A stretch of 55,815 bases of DNA from a virus: positions 1 to 55,815 of the IMG/VR virus record IMGVR_UViG_3300038451_000187; one strand, given 5' to 3'. The number at the start of each line of letters is the position of its first letter. The stretch's first letter is position 1. A model generated the notes under the pieces. That model saw nothing but the letters and a program-made list of their open reading frames with translations, made no database searches and was not told the DNA's origin. Below are positions 41,095 to 49,750 of this stretch, one piece after another. The translations under genes and the position numbers were made by a program.

Positions 41095-41403
41095 CGGCTC
41101 GATGCGGTTGGATATGTTCGGGCCGGGCTGGGTGTGCTTTGGTGAGGTCGGGTAAGCCATGATGAGTTGAGGTAGGGCAAGCTGGGTTGTGGTGATGTCC
41201 GGTGCGGCAGGGTAGGATTCGGCAAGGTATGCAGTGGATGGGCGAGGTTTGGTCGATTCAGGCTTGTAACGCCTTGGCGGGGTGAGACGAGTTCAGGTTG
41301 GGCAAGTTCGGGTAGGCTGTGGCTCAGAATGGTTGGATGGGGTCCGATAGGGTTTTTGTGGTGGGGTCAGTTGTGCTGAGGTGAGTCCTGGCATGGCATG
41401 GGT
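41095..41403 (+). repeat. Degenerate pentamer array, period 5 nt, consensus N-G-N-Y-N
   Basis: Splitting 41095-41354 into 52 consecutive pentamers puts G at position 2 in 49 (exceptions at 41195, 41255, 41325) and a pyrimidine at position 4 in nearly all; position 3 is usually G. After a one-nucleotide phase shift, nine more pentamers (41359-41403) all have G at position 2. Units differ in the other positions, so this is not a simple microsatellite, and period 5 excludes a coding frame. The + strand is strongly G-rich. The region sits between the RAMP-like and SbcC-like genes and has no ORF. Confidence 0.85.
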
Positions 41404-41423
41404 TCTATGAAAAGGAGAAACCG

Positions 41424-43253
41424 ATGATAGAACAAATCCAATTGGCTGACTATAGGTCGCACAAGGCGACGAACATTTTCCTCTCAGCTTTCAACCTTTT
41501 TTTGGGAGCGATGGGAAGCGGTAAGTCGTCCGTTCTGCACGCACTGAGTTTACTTTTGTGCGGAGAAAATCCAATCATAAACAGAAAGGGAGAAGGTTTG
41601 AGGATGGAAATCAGACTAGGCTCTGATTCATTCCGCATCGCTTGCCGAATGTCTGGAGGGATTGTAATTGACCAAGCGGTCAACGCGAAAACTAACCGTA
41701 TCGGGATCAACGGTGATTACTCAGATGTTCGTTTGCAACGAGGCACTATCAAGACATTGTTGAAGTGCAGTCCAGAAATTGTGCAATTACTTTTGGATCC
41801 TTCTCCAATCTGGAATCGCAAAGAGGAAGACCAGCGTAAGGTTTTGTTGCAGTTGATGAGCCAAGCAGAATTAGAGGCTCCGCCGCTGGTGAAAAAAATG
41901 AACCTTGCGACGAGTTTCCGATCTGTTGGCGTAGTTGACGAAATGATAAAGTCTCTCAAAGAGGTTCGCATTCGCGACCTGAACCGGGAAGTTGATAAGT
42001 TGCAGGCGCAGATTCCCGAGGCCGTCGAACTGGCTGGCGGCAAGGTTGTGGACGTGGCGCCGTTGAAGGCTCGCCGGGATACGGCGATCGCCAAGCAAGC
42101 GGCCCACGAGGAATGGAAGCGGACGTTGGAGAGCCTCCAGAAAGAAGCCGCTGGCGCCGAAGGGGTGGCGACGCTCAAGGCCAAGCTCACTTCCACTGAG
42201 GAGCAATGGCGCGTTGCGCAGCAAGCGCTTGAAAACCTTCGCGCCGAGTACCACAAGAAGCTATCTGGGCTCAACGAAGGCAAGGAGAAGGTCTCTGCAA
42301 CGAATCAGAATGTCATCAAACTCAGGGCGACTCTCAAGAGCATGTCGGGCATGGGGGCGAAGTGCGGGGTGGTGGACATCTTCAAGTGCCCTCTCACGGT
42401 TGCCGACATGAAGAAGATGCACGGCGAGGTCACCATACAACTGCAAGACGCAGAGGCAGACTTGGAGGCCCTTTCGTCGGGCGTCAAGGGCCTGCAAGGG
42501 GATGTCACCGGCCTCGAAACCAAGGGGGCGGAACAGAAGAAAGAATACGAGCGGCTGACTGGGGAAGTTGCCACCGTCAAGCAGGCCATCACGCACGCCG
42601 AGGATCTTGCGGCCCGTCTTGCCAAGCACCAATCTTCGTCGCTGGAGACTGGCAACTGGCCCGACGAACTGGCGAAGGCCAGCGAGGCGCTCACCGCCGC
42701 CGAGATCAAGAACTTGGATATCCAGAAAGCGCAAGACATCAATGCATCGCGCTCCCTCCAAGTGACCGCTGTGCGGTCGAAGCAATCCGAGGCCGAGGAA
42801 CTGAAGGCGGCCGTCGAGGAACTTGCGGCCCTCAAGGAAACCCTGCTGAAGGCGGGTTCGTCGCACTTCGTCGAGGAAATGCAGGCCATCCTCAGCGAGT
42901 TTGGCTTCGAGCAGGTCGAATACTCCAATGAACCCTTCGGGTTCTTCGCCGATGGGCTCGGCGCCGAGCAACTCTCTGGTGGCCAGAAGGTGCTCTTGGA
43001 AGCGGCGTTGCGGCTCGCCGCGGCGAAGGCGTCGGGGCTGAACATCATGGCGCTCGACGACGCGAACAAGTTGGGCGAGAAGGCTCGCAACAAACTGGCA
43101 GGGATCCTGCTGAAGGCTGGCGTGCAGGTCATCATCTGTAGCACAACTGAAATCCGCCCGGAACCACAGAAATTGCCAGAAGGATTCAAGATACTTTGGT
43201 TTACCAATGAGAGCCCAATTGGGCCGACAGTCGTGGATAACATCCATGCGTAA
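41424..43253 (+). CDS. SbcC/Rad50-like ATPase
   Basis: ATG 41424 after AAAAGGAGAA; 609 residues. IQLADYRSHKATNIFLSAFNLFLGAMGSGKSS gives the N-terminal strand and Walker A; a long coiled coil (~190-460) is interrupted by KCGVVDIFKC, a possible hook. The C-terminus has the ABC signature EQLSGGQKVLLEAALRLA and Walker B LNIMALDDA, where Asp replaces the usual catalytic Glu. SbcC/Rad50-like proteins process DNA ends. The first ~190 codons are AT-rich while the rest is GC-rich, suggesting a mosaic gene. Confidence 0.7.
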   Translation: MIEQIQLADYRSHKATNIFLSAFNLFLGAMGSGKSSVLHALSLLLCGENPIINRKGEGLRMEIRLGSDSFRIACRMSGGIVIDQAVNAKTNRIGINGDYSDVRLQRGTIKTLLKCSPEIVQLLLDPSPIWNRKEEDQRKVLLQLMSQAELEAPPLVKKMNLATSFRSVGVVDEMIKSLKEVRIRDLNREVDKLQAQIPEAVELAGGKVVDVAPLKARRDTAIAKQAAHEEWKRTLESLQKEAAGAEGVATLKAKLTSTEEQWRVAQQALENLRAEYHKKLSGLNEGKEKVSATNQNVIKLRATLKSMSGMGAKCGVVDIFKCPLTVADMKKMHGEVTIQLQDAEADLEALSSGVKGLQGDVTGLETKGAEQKKEYERLTGEVATVKQAITHAEDLAARLAKHQSSSLETGNWPDELAKASEALTAAEIKNLDIQKAQDINASRSLQVTAVRSKQSEAEELKAAVEELAALKETLLKAGSSHFVEEMQAILSEFGFEQVEYSNEPFGFFADGLGAEQLSGGQKVLLEAALRLAAAKASGLNIMALDDANKLGEKARNKLAGILLKAGVQVIICSTTEIRPEPQKLPEGFKILWFTNESPIGPTVVDNIHA

Positions 43254-43282
43254 TTTGTTGTTGTGACAAAGCAGAGGAAGCT

Positions 43283-43627
43283 ATGAAGCGCAAAAGCTAC
43301 AACGACGTGGCAACTCTTGGCCCCAGCGACCTTGTGCCGTTTCAGGTCGGGGAAGGGGCGAAGGACCGCCACGCGACAAGGCTCTCCATCGCCCTGAGCC
43401 TCCAGGGCGTTGTCGAGGACTGGGCGAAGCGTAACGGCTTTACGCTGAGGATTTCGAATGGTGGCCATCATTGGAAGCTGACCGGCCCATTTATCGCGCA
43501 GTGGTGGCCTTCTTCCGCGAAGCTGGTTTTCGGGAACGGCTGGCCAGACGGTGTGCATTGCCACGACGTGGAGCAACTCGCTACCCTCGTCGGGAAGAAA
43601 CTGGAGTATAATCGAGCCCGAATTTAG
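43283..43627 (+). CDS. Hypothetical phage protein
   Basis: ATG 43283 after GAGGAAG; 114 residues. RLSIALSLQGVVEDWAKRNGFTLRISNGGHHWKLTGPFIAQWWPSSAKLVF is a common small phage alpha-beta module. Position after the SbcC-like ATPase suggests a role in DNA metabolism. No enzyme motif was seen. Confidence 0.6.
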   Translation: MKRKSYNDVATLGPSDLVPFQVGEGAKDRHATRLSIALSLQGVVEDWAKRNGFTLRISNGGHHWKLTGPFIAQWWPSSAKLVFGNGWPDGVHCHDVEQLATLVGKKLEYNRARI

Positions 43628-43636
43628 GAGGCATCT

Positions 43637-43933
43637 GTGGACACACCGAACACCGTTGACTTGGGCAAGTTGCTTGCGAATCATCGGCTGGACGGCATGA
43701 CCGCCGAACTCGTTGAACCCAAACGGCTCGCCGCCGAAGGGTGCATCATCGTGTGCATGAGGGCGGATCTAGCGATGATGCCCGTCAAGGGGTCTGTGGA
43801 GGTAGCTTGCTATGGATGCGGGGAGAAAGTCATAATGAGTCCTTCGACCCAAGTGGTCGTCGCACTGAATCCGGCAAACCCCGTGCTGTGCTTTGAATGC
43901 CTCGTCGTGTTGTATCAGAACGAAAAGACGTAG
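43637..43933 (+). CDS. Small Cys-containing protein
   Basis: GTG start after AGGAGGCATCT; 98 residues. VACYGCGEKVIMSP and NPVLCFECLVVL provide two CxxC pairs for a zinc site. The TAG stop is completed by a palindrome copy. Function unknown. Confidence 0.55.
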   Translation: MDTPNTVDLGKLLANHRLDGMTAELVEPKRLAAEGCIIVCMRADLAMMPVKGSVEVACYGCGEKVIMSPSTQVVVALNPANPVLCFECLVVLYQNEKT

Positions 43934-43947
43934 TGCAGTACTGCACA
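43932..43947 (+). repeat. Dispersed palindrome copy 15
   Basis: AGTGCAGTACTGCACA, one arm mismatch, beginning in a TAG stop and followed by AAAGGAG. Confidence 0.85.
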
Positions 43948-43960
43948 AAGGAGAGTGGCT

Positions 43961-44215
43961 ATGCCACAAACGATCATCGTCGGCGCAGCGGTCTATATTG
44001 ACCCTTTAACCGGAATTACGAAGTGCTCGTACTGCGACCAGCCGGTCGCAGCGAGTGCAGTCGAACGCAGTCGCCTAAGCACCCAAGCCCAAGCGCCGCA
44101 GATTTGGTGCGCCAACAAAGAGTGCAAGGCGTACAACGTCATGGGCGATGTCGAGATCACGACGCTGCCGGGGACGAAGCACCAGAGCCGACCGCCGTTC
44201 AAAATTGGTTCTTGA
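43961..44215 (+). CDS. Zinc-binding hypothetical protein
   Basis: ATG 43961 (AAAGGAG 8 nt upstream); 84 residues. TKCSYCDQPV and IWCANKECKAYN supply Cys pairs. The stop codon overlaps the -35 region of the next promoter. Function unknown. Confidence 0.5.
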   Translation: MPQTIIVGAAVYIDPLTGITKCSYCDQPVAASAVERSRLSTQAQAPQIWCANKECKAYNVMGDVEITTLPGTKHQSRPPFKIGS

Positions 44216-44240
44216 CACACAGTTCGATAGAGGGTATATT
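44212..44240 (+). promoter_or_regulatory. Strong sigma70-type promoter of the replication cluster
   Basis: TTGACA (44212-44217), 17-nt spacer, TATATT (44235-44240), upstream of the replication initiator-like gene. It lacks the AYAAGC-S-GCTTRT operator seen at promoters A-C. Confidence 0.75.
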
Positions 44241-44281
44241 CTGGCCATCGAGCCGTGTGGGCTCTCTTCACGGGGATACCT

Positions 44282-44324
44282 GGAGGCGGCGCCGGCACGT
44301 CGCCTCCGCTCCCTTGCCGGAGGG
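44282..44324 (+). promoter_or_regulatory. Leader with two mutually exclusive hairpins controlling the Shine-Dalgarno
   Basis: GGAGGCG (44282-44288) can pair with CGCCTCC (44301-44307). The same CCTCCG (44303-44308) can pair instead with CGGAGG (44318-44323), the Shine-Dalgarno of the gene starting at 44330. The two stems share bases, so only one can form. Confidence 0.6.
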
Positions 44325-44329
44325 TTAGA

Positions 44330-45310
<981 letters not shown>

Positions 45311-45313
45311 GCG

Positions 45314-45496
45314 CTGACGTATAAAAAGTGGGCGACTAGATTCATCGGTGACCTACTCTACGAGGTCAACGAGCACAAATGCCCGTTGCACAAGAGCCAT
45401 GAAACCGCGCGGCGGCATTTCAGGAAGGAAATCGAGCGCCTAACGAGAGTCCTAAACCGAGTTTACAACGACGGATCGAAGAATCCCTCCTACTGA
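45314..45496 (+). CDS. Small basic protein with probable CTG start
   Basis: The frame runs directly after the TGA of the replication gene, in the same phase. CTG 45314 lies 6 nt after GGAGG within GGAGGTGA (45303-45310), a full match to the anti-Shine-Dalgarno. No ATG, GTG or TTG with a ribosome-binding site exists. The 60-residue product (TYKKWATRFIGDLLYEVNEHKCPLHKSHETARRHFRKEIERLTRVLNRVY) is helical with CxxxH and basic residues. Alternatives are stop-codon readthrough or a non-coding spacer. Confidence 0.55.
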   Translation: MTYKKWATRFIGDLLYEVNEHKCPLHKSHETARRHFRKEIERLTRVLNRVYNDGSKNPSY

Positions 45497-45509
45497 AAGG
45501 AAGTGAGCG

Positions 45510-45749
45510 ATGAAGGTAAACCTAAAGAAACCCGATGGAAGCGTTGCGGAAGGGGAGACGGTGCCGTTCAACGTCGACGACGAACGGTTTGGCACCTACA
45601 GCCCCAATGTCCCGCCCGAGCATCCACTCGCTGGGAAGACCATCAAGTTCAAGGCAGTGGTGCATACCATCGTCTTCGCAGGGGTCAACCCAGAAACCGG
45701 CATCCCTGAAATTCAGGTGATGTACCAAGCGGTCGCTGGCGTTGAGTAG
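45510..45749 (+). CDS. Small phage protein
   Basis: ATG 45510 after GAAAGGAAGTGAG; 79 residues. KVNLKKPDGSVAEGETVPFNV...GKTIKFKAVVHTIVFAG...IPEIQVMYQ is beta-rich, perhaps an OB- or Ig-like fold. Function unknown. Confidence 0.5.
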   Translation: MKVNLKKPDGSVAEGETVPFNVDDERFGTYSPNVPPEHPLAGKTIKFKAVVHTIVFAGVNPETGIPEIQVMYQAVAGVE

Positions 45750-45763
45750 CGAGGAGGTGAGAA

Positions 45764-45994
45764 ATGTCAATGATTTGCCTTACTTGCAATGGAGATCGAG
45801 GCGGGAACTTCTGCTCGAAATGTGGGTCGAAACTTATTGAAGACCCAAACACTCGCCGATGCCCAGCCTGTGGCGTTGAGGTGTATCAAGGCGACTTCTG
45901 TTTCATCTGCGGATGGGAATTAGCGAAGCCCGTACCTCCAATATTCGTCCGATTTTGGCAATCGCTAAAATTTTTGTTTCGTGGGTTTTCATGA
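45764..45994 (+). CDS. Double zinc-ribbon protein with hydrophobic tail
   Basis: ATG 45764 after GGAGGTGAG; 76 residues. Four CxxC pairs (CLTC, CSKC, CPAC, CFIC) build two zinc ribbons; the C-terminus (FVRFWQSLKFLFRGFS) is amphipathic or hydrophobic. ATGA overlap with the next gene. Adapter or nucleic-acid contacts are possible. Confidence 0.6.
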   Translation: MSMICLTCNGDRGGNFCSKCGSKLIEDPNTRRCPACGVEVYQGDFCFICGWELAKPVPPIFVRFWQSLKFLFRGFS

Positions 45995-46542
45995 TGACCG
46001 ACGCGGAATGCCTGAAAGAAGTAAAAAAACTCGAATCAGCCCTACTTCGCTTCCCGCCGCACACCCACGACGACCAGGAGTTTTGGGATCGGCGTAGGAT
46101 GGCCATCTTCGAGGCCGTCGAGCGCTTCGGTGTGGACACGCTTCGCCAAGCCTTCCGACGCTTCGCTGAGGCTGGCGGCGAGCAGGGGTACGGATTCCCT
46201 ACGGTTCCCGAGATCGTCGCGGAGTGTACGGCCGTCGCCAGCGACGGGGAGCCTGCGGAGCAGGCTCGTCGAACCTTCCCACGCTTCGCGCACGCCTGCG
46301 CAAAGCAAGCCGCGCAATGCAGTCCTGCACTACTGACCCTCGCCGCACTGTGGCCGTATGAATCCGCCCACATTTTATGTGCGGGCGAGATCCCTGCGAC
46401 GTGTCCAGAGTGCGGCGTGCGGCACGTCGAACTGGGGGCGTTCGACGCTCTCATCGACGCGCATCCGGGGGACACGGGGGGGTGGACGCGGTACTTTAAG
46501 GGGTATTTGCTCTGCGCCGCTTGTGCGAAGAAGGGAAAGTGA
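45991..46542 (+). CDS. Hypothetical protein near the methyltransferase
   Basis: ATG 45991 in an ATGA overlap; 183 residues. A helical N-terminal half (ECLKEVKKLESALLRFPPHTHDDQEFWDRRRMAIFEAVERFGVDTLRQAFRRF) is followed by a C-terminal zinc ribbon (ATCPECGVRHVELG, LLCAACAKK). A palindrome copy lies in the middle of the gene (encoding QCSPAL). Coupling to the methyltransferase is by GTGA overlap. Function unknown. Confidence 0.5.
   Translation: MMTDAECLKEVKKLESALLRFPPHTHDDQEFWDRRRMAIFEAVERFGVDTLRQAFRRFAEAGGEQGYGFPTVPEIVAECTAVASDGEPAEQARRTFPRFAHACAKQAAQCSPALLTLAALWPYESAHILCAGEIPATCPECGVRHVELGAFDALIDAHPGDTGGWTRYFKGYLLCAACAKKGK
46316..46331 (+). repeat. Dispersed palindrome copy 17 (in coding sequence)
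   Basis: AATGCAGTCCTGCACT, one arm mismatch, inside the gene upstream of the methyltransferase. Confidence 0.8.
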
Positions 46543-47606
46543 GTGCCTACTACAACGAAATCGATCCGTTCGCGGCGGCATGGCTGCGCGAGTTAATCAA
46601 GGCTGGGCAGATCGGCTCAGGGGAAGTTGATGAACGAAGTATTACCGAAGTCCAACCCGCAGACCTCCGAGGCTTCACGCAATGCCACTTCTTCGCCGGC
46701 ATCGGGGTGTGGAGTTACGCCCTTAGAGCGGCTGGATGGCCAAACGATACTCCCGTTTGGACAGGCTCCTGCCCCTGCCAGAGTTTCAGTGCAAGCGGGA
46801 AGCGGGGAGGCTTCTCAGATAGTCGTCACTTATGGCCCGCATGGTTCCGGCTCATACGCGAGTGCCGCCCTGACACAATGTTTGGCGAGCAGGTTGCGTC
46901 CAAAGACGGACTTACTTGGCTCGACGTTGTTTCGGCTGACTTGGAAGGAGCGGGTTACGCCGTCGGGGCGGCGGATTTGTGCGCTGCGGGCTTCGGCGCG
47001 CCGCATATCCGGCAGCGACTGTACTTCGTGGCCAACGCCGAACGCAATGGAAGGCAGCCAGACGAGCCGGGGCGGGGATCGCTACGACGAGAAGTTGATG
47101 GGCGGGATTGCGAAGCTGGTCGGATGGCCGACGCCGCAAGTTCACGACGACAAGGAACGCGGGAACACGGAAGCGGAGCATTACCACTTCCCGCACGACC
47201 TAAGCAATGCGGCGACCTGGGCGACCCCGCGCAGCGAGGACTCGGAATGCGCGGGAGCGCATCGGGGCAACGCGGACGGGCTGCACAGTCAGGCGAATCT
47301 CACTGCTTGGGCCACACCCTCGGCGCGGGATTGGAAGAACGGTCAAGCCAGCGAAGAAACTCTTCAGAAGAATTCCAGGCCGCTGAACGAACAAGCCGTG
47401 GCTTCACTAACGGCTTCTGGGCGGACGCCGAATGGCTTTGGTGCCGGGACGAAAAGTACCGGGCAGTTGAACCCGGCACATCCCCGCTGGTTGCAGGGGC
47501 TCCCAACCGCATGGGACGACTGCGCGGTTATGGTAACGCGCTGTGCGCGGAAGTCGCCAAAGGCTTCATCGAAGCCTACATAGAAGTCAGAGCCTTGAAA
47601 AAATAG
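46539..47606 (+). CDS. dcm: C5-cytosine DNA methyltransferase
   Basis: GTG start at 46539 overlapping the previous TGA; 355 residues. HFFAGIG (motif I, ~50), GSCPCQSFS (motif IV with catalytic Cys, ~77-85), MFGEQV in place of ENV (motif VI), PHIRQRLYFVA (motif VIII) and GYGNALCAEVAKGFIEAY (motif X) define a full-length C5 methyltransferase. The target-recognition region (nt ~47029-47330) contains four ~93-bp in-frame repeats. It probably methylates phage DNA to evade restriction. A second ORF is overprinted on most of the gene. Confidence 0.85.
   Translation: MSAYYNEIDPFAAAWLRELIKAGQIGSGEVDERSITEVQPADLRGFTQCHFFAGIGVWSYALRAAGWPNDTPVWTGSCPCQSFSASGKRGGFSDSRHLWPAWFRLIRECRPDTMFGEQVASKDGLTWLDVVSADLEGAGYAVGAADLCAAGFGAPHIRQRLYFVANAERNGRQPDEPGRGSLRREVDGRDCEAGRMADAASSRRQGTREHGSGALPLPARPKQCGDLGDPAQRGLGMRGSASGQRGRAAQSGESHCLGHTLGAGLEERSSQRRNSSEEFQAAERTSRGFTNGFWADAEWLWCRDEKYRAVEPGTSPLVAGAPNRMGRLRGYGNALCAEVAKGFIEAYIEVRALKK
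46630..47583 (+). CDS. Overprinted W(P/A)TP-repeat gene in the methyltransferase coding region
   Basis: ATG 46630 has AGGGG upstream; the 317-residue frame is out of phase with dcm. It contains STLFRLTWKERVTPSGRRI, then four repeats (SWPTPNAMEG, GWPTPQVHDD, TWATPRSEDS, AWATPSARDW) and a C-terminal LTASGRTPNG...GQLNPAHPRWLQGLP. I recall very similar proteins as conserved phage ORFs, sometimes annotated as methyltransferase-related. The repeat motif and the unbroken frame argue for real coding. The product's role is unknown; a methyltransferase partner or anti-restriction protein is inferred. Confidence 0.6.
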   Translation: MNEVLPKSNPQTSEASRNATSSPASGCGVTPLERLDGQTILPFGQAPAPARVSVQAGSGEASQIVVTYGPHGSGSYASAALTQCLASRLRPKTDLLGSTLFRLTWKERVTPSGRRICALRASARRISGSDCTSWPTPNAMEGSQTSRGGDRYDEKLMGGIAKLVGWPTPQVHDDKERGNTEAEHYHFPHDLSNAATWATPRSEDSECAGAHRGNADGLHSQANLTAWATPSARDWKNGQASEETLQKNSRPLNEQAVASLTASGRTPNGFGAGTKSTGQLNPAHPRWLQGLPTAWDDCAVMVTRCARKSPKASSKPT

Positions 47607-47608
47607 TT

Positions 47609-48985
47609 ATGCCTAGCGCAACAGCCAGTGAGAGAACAATGCCGCATAACACCGAGGCGGAGCGTGCGCTCTTGGGTAGCGTCCTTTTGGACAACGCTGC
47701 GCTTGCGATCTCGATAGAGATCGTCAGTGTCGGCGATTTCTACTCGACCGCTAATCGTCTATGCTTCGAAAAAATGCTCCAACTCTCCGAAAAGGGCACG
47801 ACGATAGACCTCGTCACCCTCTCCGACCAACTCACGAAAGACGGACTCTTCGATAAAGCCGGCGGAGGGGGATACATTGCGGGGCTAACCGAAGGGGTCC
47901 CGATTGGCACGACGGCGGCGGTCGGGGAATATTGCCATATCGTCAAGGAGAAATCTAAACTTCGCAGCATCATCAACGCTTCAAACAACGTACTGGCGAG
48001 GGCATTCGAAGGCATCGACGATTCGGCAACGCTCGCCGAACTGGGAATTGAAGCGCTCTACGACATCATCGGCGCCAAGCAGAAATCGGGCCTCGTCAAG
48101 CTCGATCAAGTATTTCGCGAGGAGATGGGAGCCTTCGGGACGCTGCTCGACGGCCGCACAGGGGCGGCCTACGGGATCCCGACGGGGTTTACAGACCTTG
48201 ACGCTATGTGCAGGGGGCTCCAGCCAGGTGAATTGACCATCATCGCGGCGCGGCCCAGCTTGGGCAAGACGGCGCTTGCGACGTGCATAGCGCTCAACAT
48301 GGCGGATCGCTACTCGATCCCCGTGGGATTCTTTAGCTTGGAAATGATGCGGGCGGCGCTGCTCACCCGGATGCTCTGCGTGAATTCCAGAATCAACATT
48401 CACCGTTTGTCGACGGGCTTCTCGACGCGAGACGATGTGGCGCGCGCCGTCAAAGGCATCGGCGAACTCGCCAAACTACCTATCTGGATTGATGATACCT
48501 CCGGTTTGACGCTGACCAGCTTCCGCGCCAAGGCGAAGCGGCTGATTCAGGAGCAAGGTGCCCGGGGGTTCATCGTTGATTACATCCAGTTGATGTCCTC
48601 GGGGAAGAAATTCGACAGCCGCAACGCCGAAGTAGGCTATTTATCGGCGGGGCTCAAGCAATTCGCGAAGGACGAGAAGGTCTTCGTCGTGGCGCTGTCG
48701 CAGTTGTCCCGCGAACCCGAGAAGGGCCGGAAGCGGAAGCCGCGGCTGAGCGATCTTCGGGAATCAGGCGCGCTTGAGCAAGACGCGGATGTCGTGATCT
48801 TCCTCTGGCGTCCGAAGCAGGACGAGTCCACCGCCGAAGGCGGGCAGGAAATGGTAACCATCATCATCGGCAAGCAGCGCAACGGCCCCACAGGGGAGTT
48901 GTGTTTGGGCTTCCAAAAGGAGTACACTCGGTTCGTCAACCTAGCTTCTGGCTCAGACGAACCGGAGATCGTGAGCGTTCCGTAA
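47609..48985 (+). CDS. dnaB: DnaB-type replicative helicase
   Basis: ATG 47609 (alternative 47639, giving MPHNTEAERALLGS); 458 residues. The N-terminal DnaB_N domain (EAERALLGSVLLDN) is followed by the RecA-like core: GLQPGELTIIAARPSLGKTALA (Walker A), GFFSLEMM, FIVDYIQLM (Walker B), ALSQLSREPEKG and LRESGALEQDADVVIFLWRP. It unwinds the phage fork and probably works with the initiator-like protein encoded at 44330. It starts 2 nt after the dcm stop. Confidence 0.9.
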   Translation: MPSATASERTMPHNTEAERALLGSVLLDNAALAISIEIVSVGDFYSTANRLCFEKMLQLSEKGTTIDLVTLSDQLTKDGLFDKAGGGGYIAGLTEGVPIGTTAAVGEYCHIVKEKSKLRSIINASNNVLARAFEGIDDSATLAELGIEALYDIIGAKQKSGLVKLDQVFREEMGAFGTLLDGRTGAAYGIPTGFTDLDAMCRGLQPGELTIIAARPSLGKTALATCIALNMADRYSIPVGFFSLEMMRAALLTRMLCVNSRINIHRLSTGFSTRDDVARAVKGIGELAKLPIWIDDTSGLTLTSFRAKAKRLIQEQGARGFIVDYIQLMSSGKKFDSRNAEVGYLSAGLKQFAKDEKVFVVALSQLSREPEKGRKRKPRLSDLRESGALEQDADVVIFLWRPKQDESTAEGGQEMVTIIIGKQRNGPTGELCLGFQKEYTRFVNLASGSDEPEIVSVP

Positions 48986-49013
48986 ATTCAAACGAAGAAG
49001 GAGAAACACCACC

Positions 49014-49706
49014 ATGAACATAATTCTAATTCTATTTGTAGTGGCCAGCTTCATCGCGGGCTTGGCTTGGGCGAAACCCTTCAAACGGTTTTCCAGCTTA
49101 TTTACACTAGCTGGCTTGCTTGTGCTTGTGCTATTCACAGCGGGGTGCTCTGCGGCCTGGATCACGAGCGTACAGGCTCTCTTGCCATCGCTTGCCACGA
49201 TCATCAGCAGCATCTTGGCGTTCGCTGCGGGCTTGGCTGGGAAAACGGTTTCAGCGGCCACACTGGCCAAAGTTCAGACTCTTGAGGGCGATATATCAAC
49301 TGAGTTAACCGACGCCTCGGCGGTCATCACGGCGTATAAGTCAAGCCAAGATCAATCGCTCCTGGGTAAGTTGGCTGCGGTGTTTTCGAATGTGGTGGGA
49401 AGCCTGCAAAGCATACTGAGGGGGCTCGACATCACCGACACCGCGACACTTTCCAAGCTTACGGAACTGATTGATCTGGCGATTGGCGTTGCGCAGGCGA
49501 TCATCGCGCTGATCCCGCAAGTCCTAGCGACCCTCGCACATCGCGTTTCACTCACCAGGGATGCGTTGACCGCGGCTGACAAGGCGGCGGCATTGCACAT
49601 CGACAACTTCCACAAGGCGGTGTGCCAGAATTACAACGACATCGTCAACGCGGAAACAGCGAATCCAGATGTCAATGGAGTTCTGAAGGCTTTACCAAGG
49701 CTGTAG
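49014..49706 (+). CDS. Membrane-anchored helical protein
   Basis: ATG 49014 after AAGGAGAAAC; 230 residues. Two hydrophobic N-terminal segments (IILILFVVASFIAGLAWA, LFTLAGLLVLVLFTAGC), with a lipobox-like FTAGC, are followed by an Ala/Leu-rich helical domain. A membrane or lipoprotein role is likely. A candidate intrinsic terminator follows the stop. Confidence 0.5.
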   Translation: MNIILILFVVASFIAGLAWAKPFKRFSSLFTLAGLLVLVLFTAGCSAAWITSVQALLPSLATIISSILAFAAGLAGKTVSAATLAKVQTLEGDISTELTDASAVITAYKSSQDQSLLGKLAAVFSNVVGSLQSILRGLDITDTATLSKLTELIDLAIGVAQAIIALIPQVLATLAHRVSLTRDALTAADKAAALHIDNFHKAVCQNYNDIVNAETANPDVNGVLKALPRL

Positions 49707-49750
49707 CAGCGACTTGGATTTCAAAGACGGGATAACAACACGACGCGACG

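Noticed and set aside
41095-41403. CRISPR array or simple satellite explanation for the pentamer region
   Set aside because: No identical repeats with unique spacers, and units differ at most positions except the periodic G and pyrimidine.
41764-41773. AGTGCAGTCC half-site in the SbcC-like gene
   Set aside because: Only one arm is present; the second arm is unrelated.
42261-43247. Minus-strand frame opposite the SbcC-like gene
   Set aside because: Antisense shadow; the + gene has all ATPase motifs.
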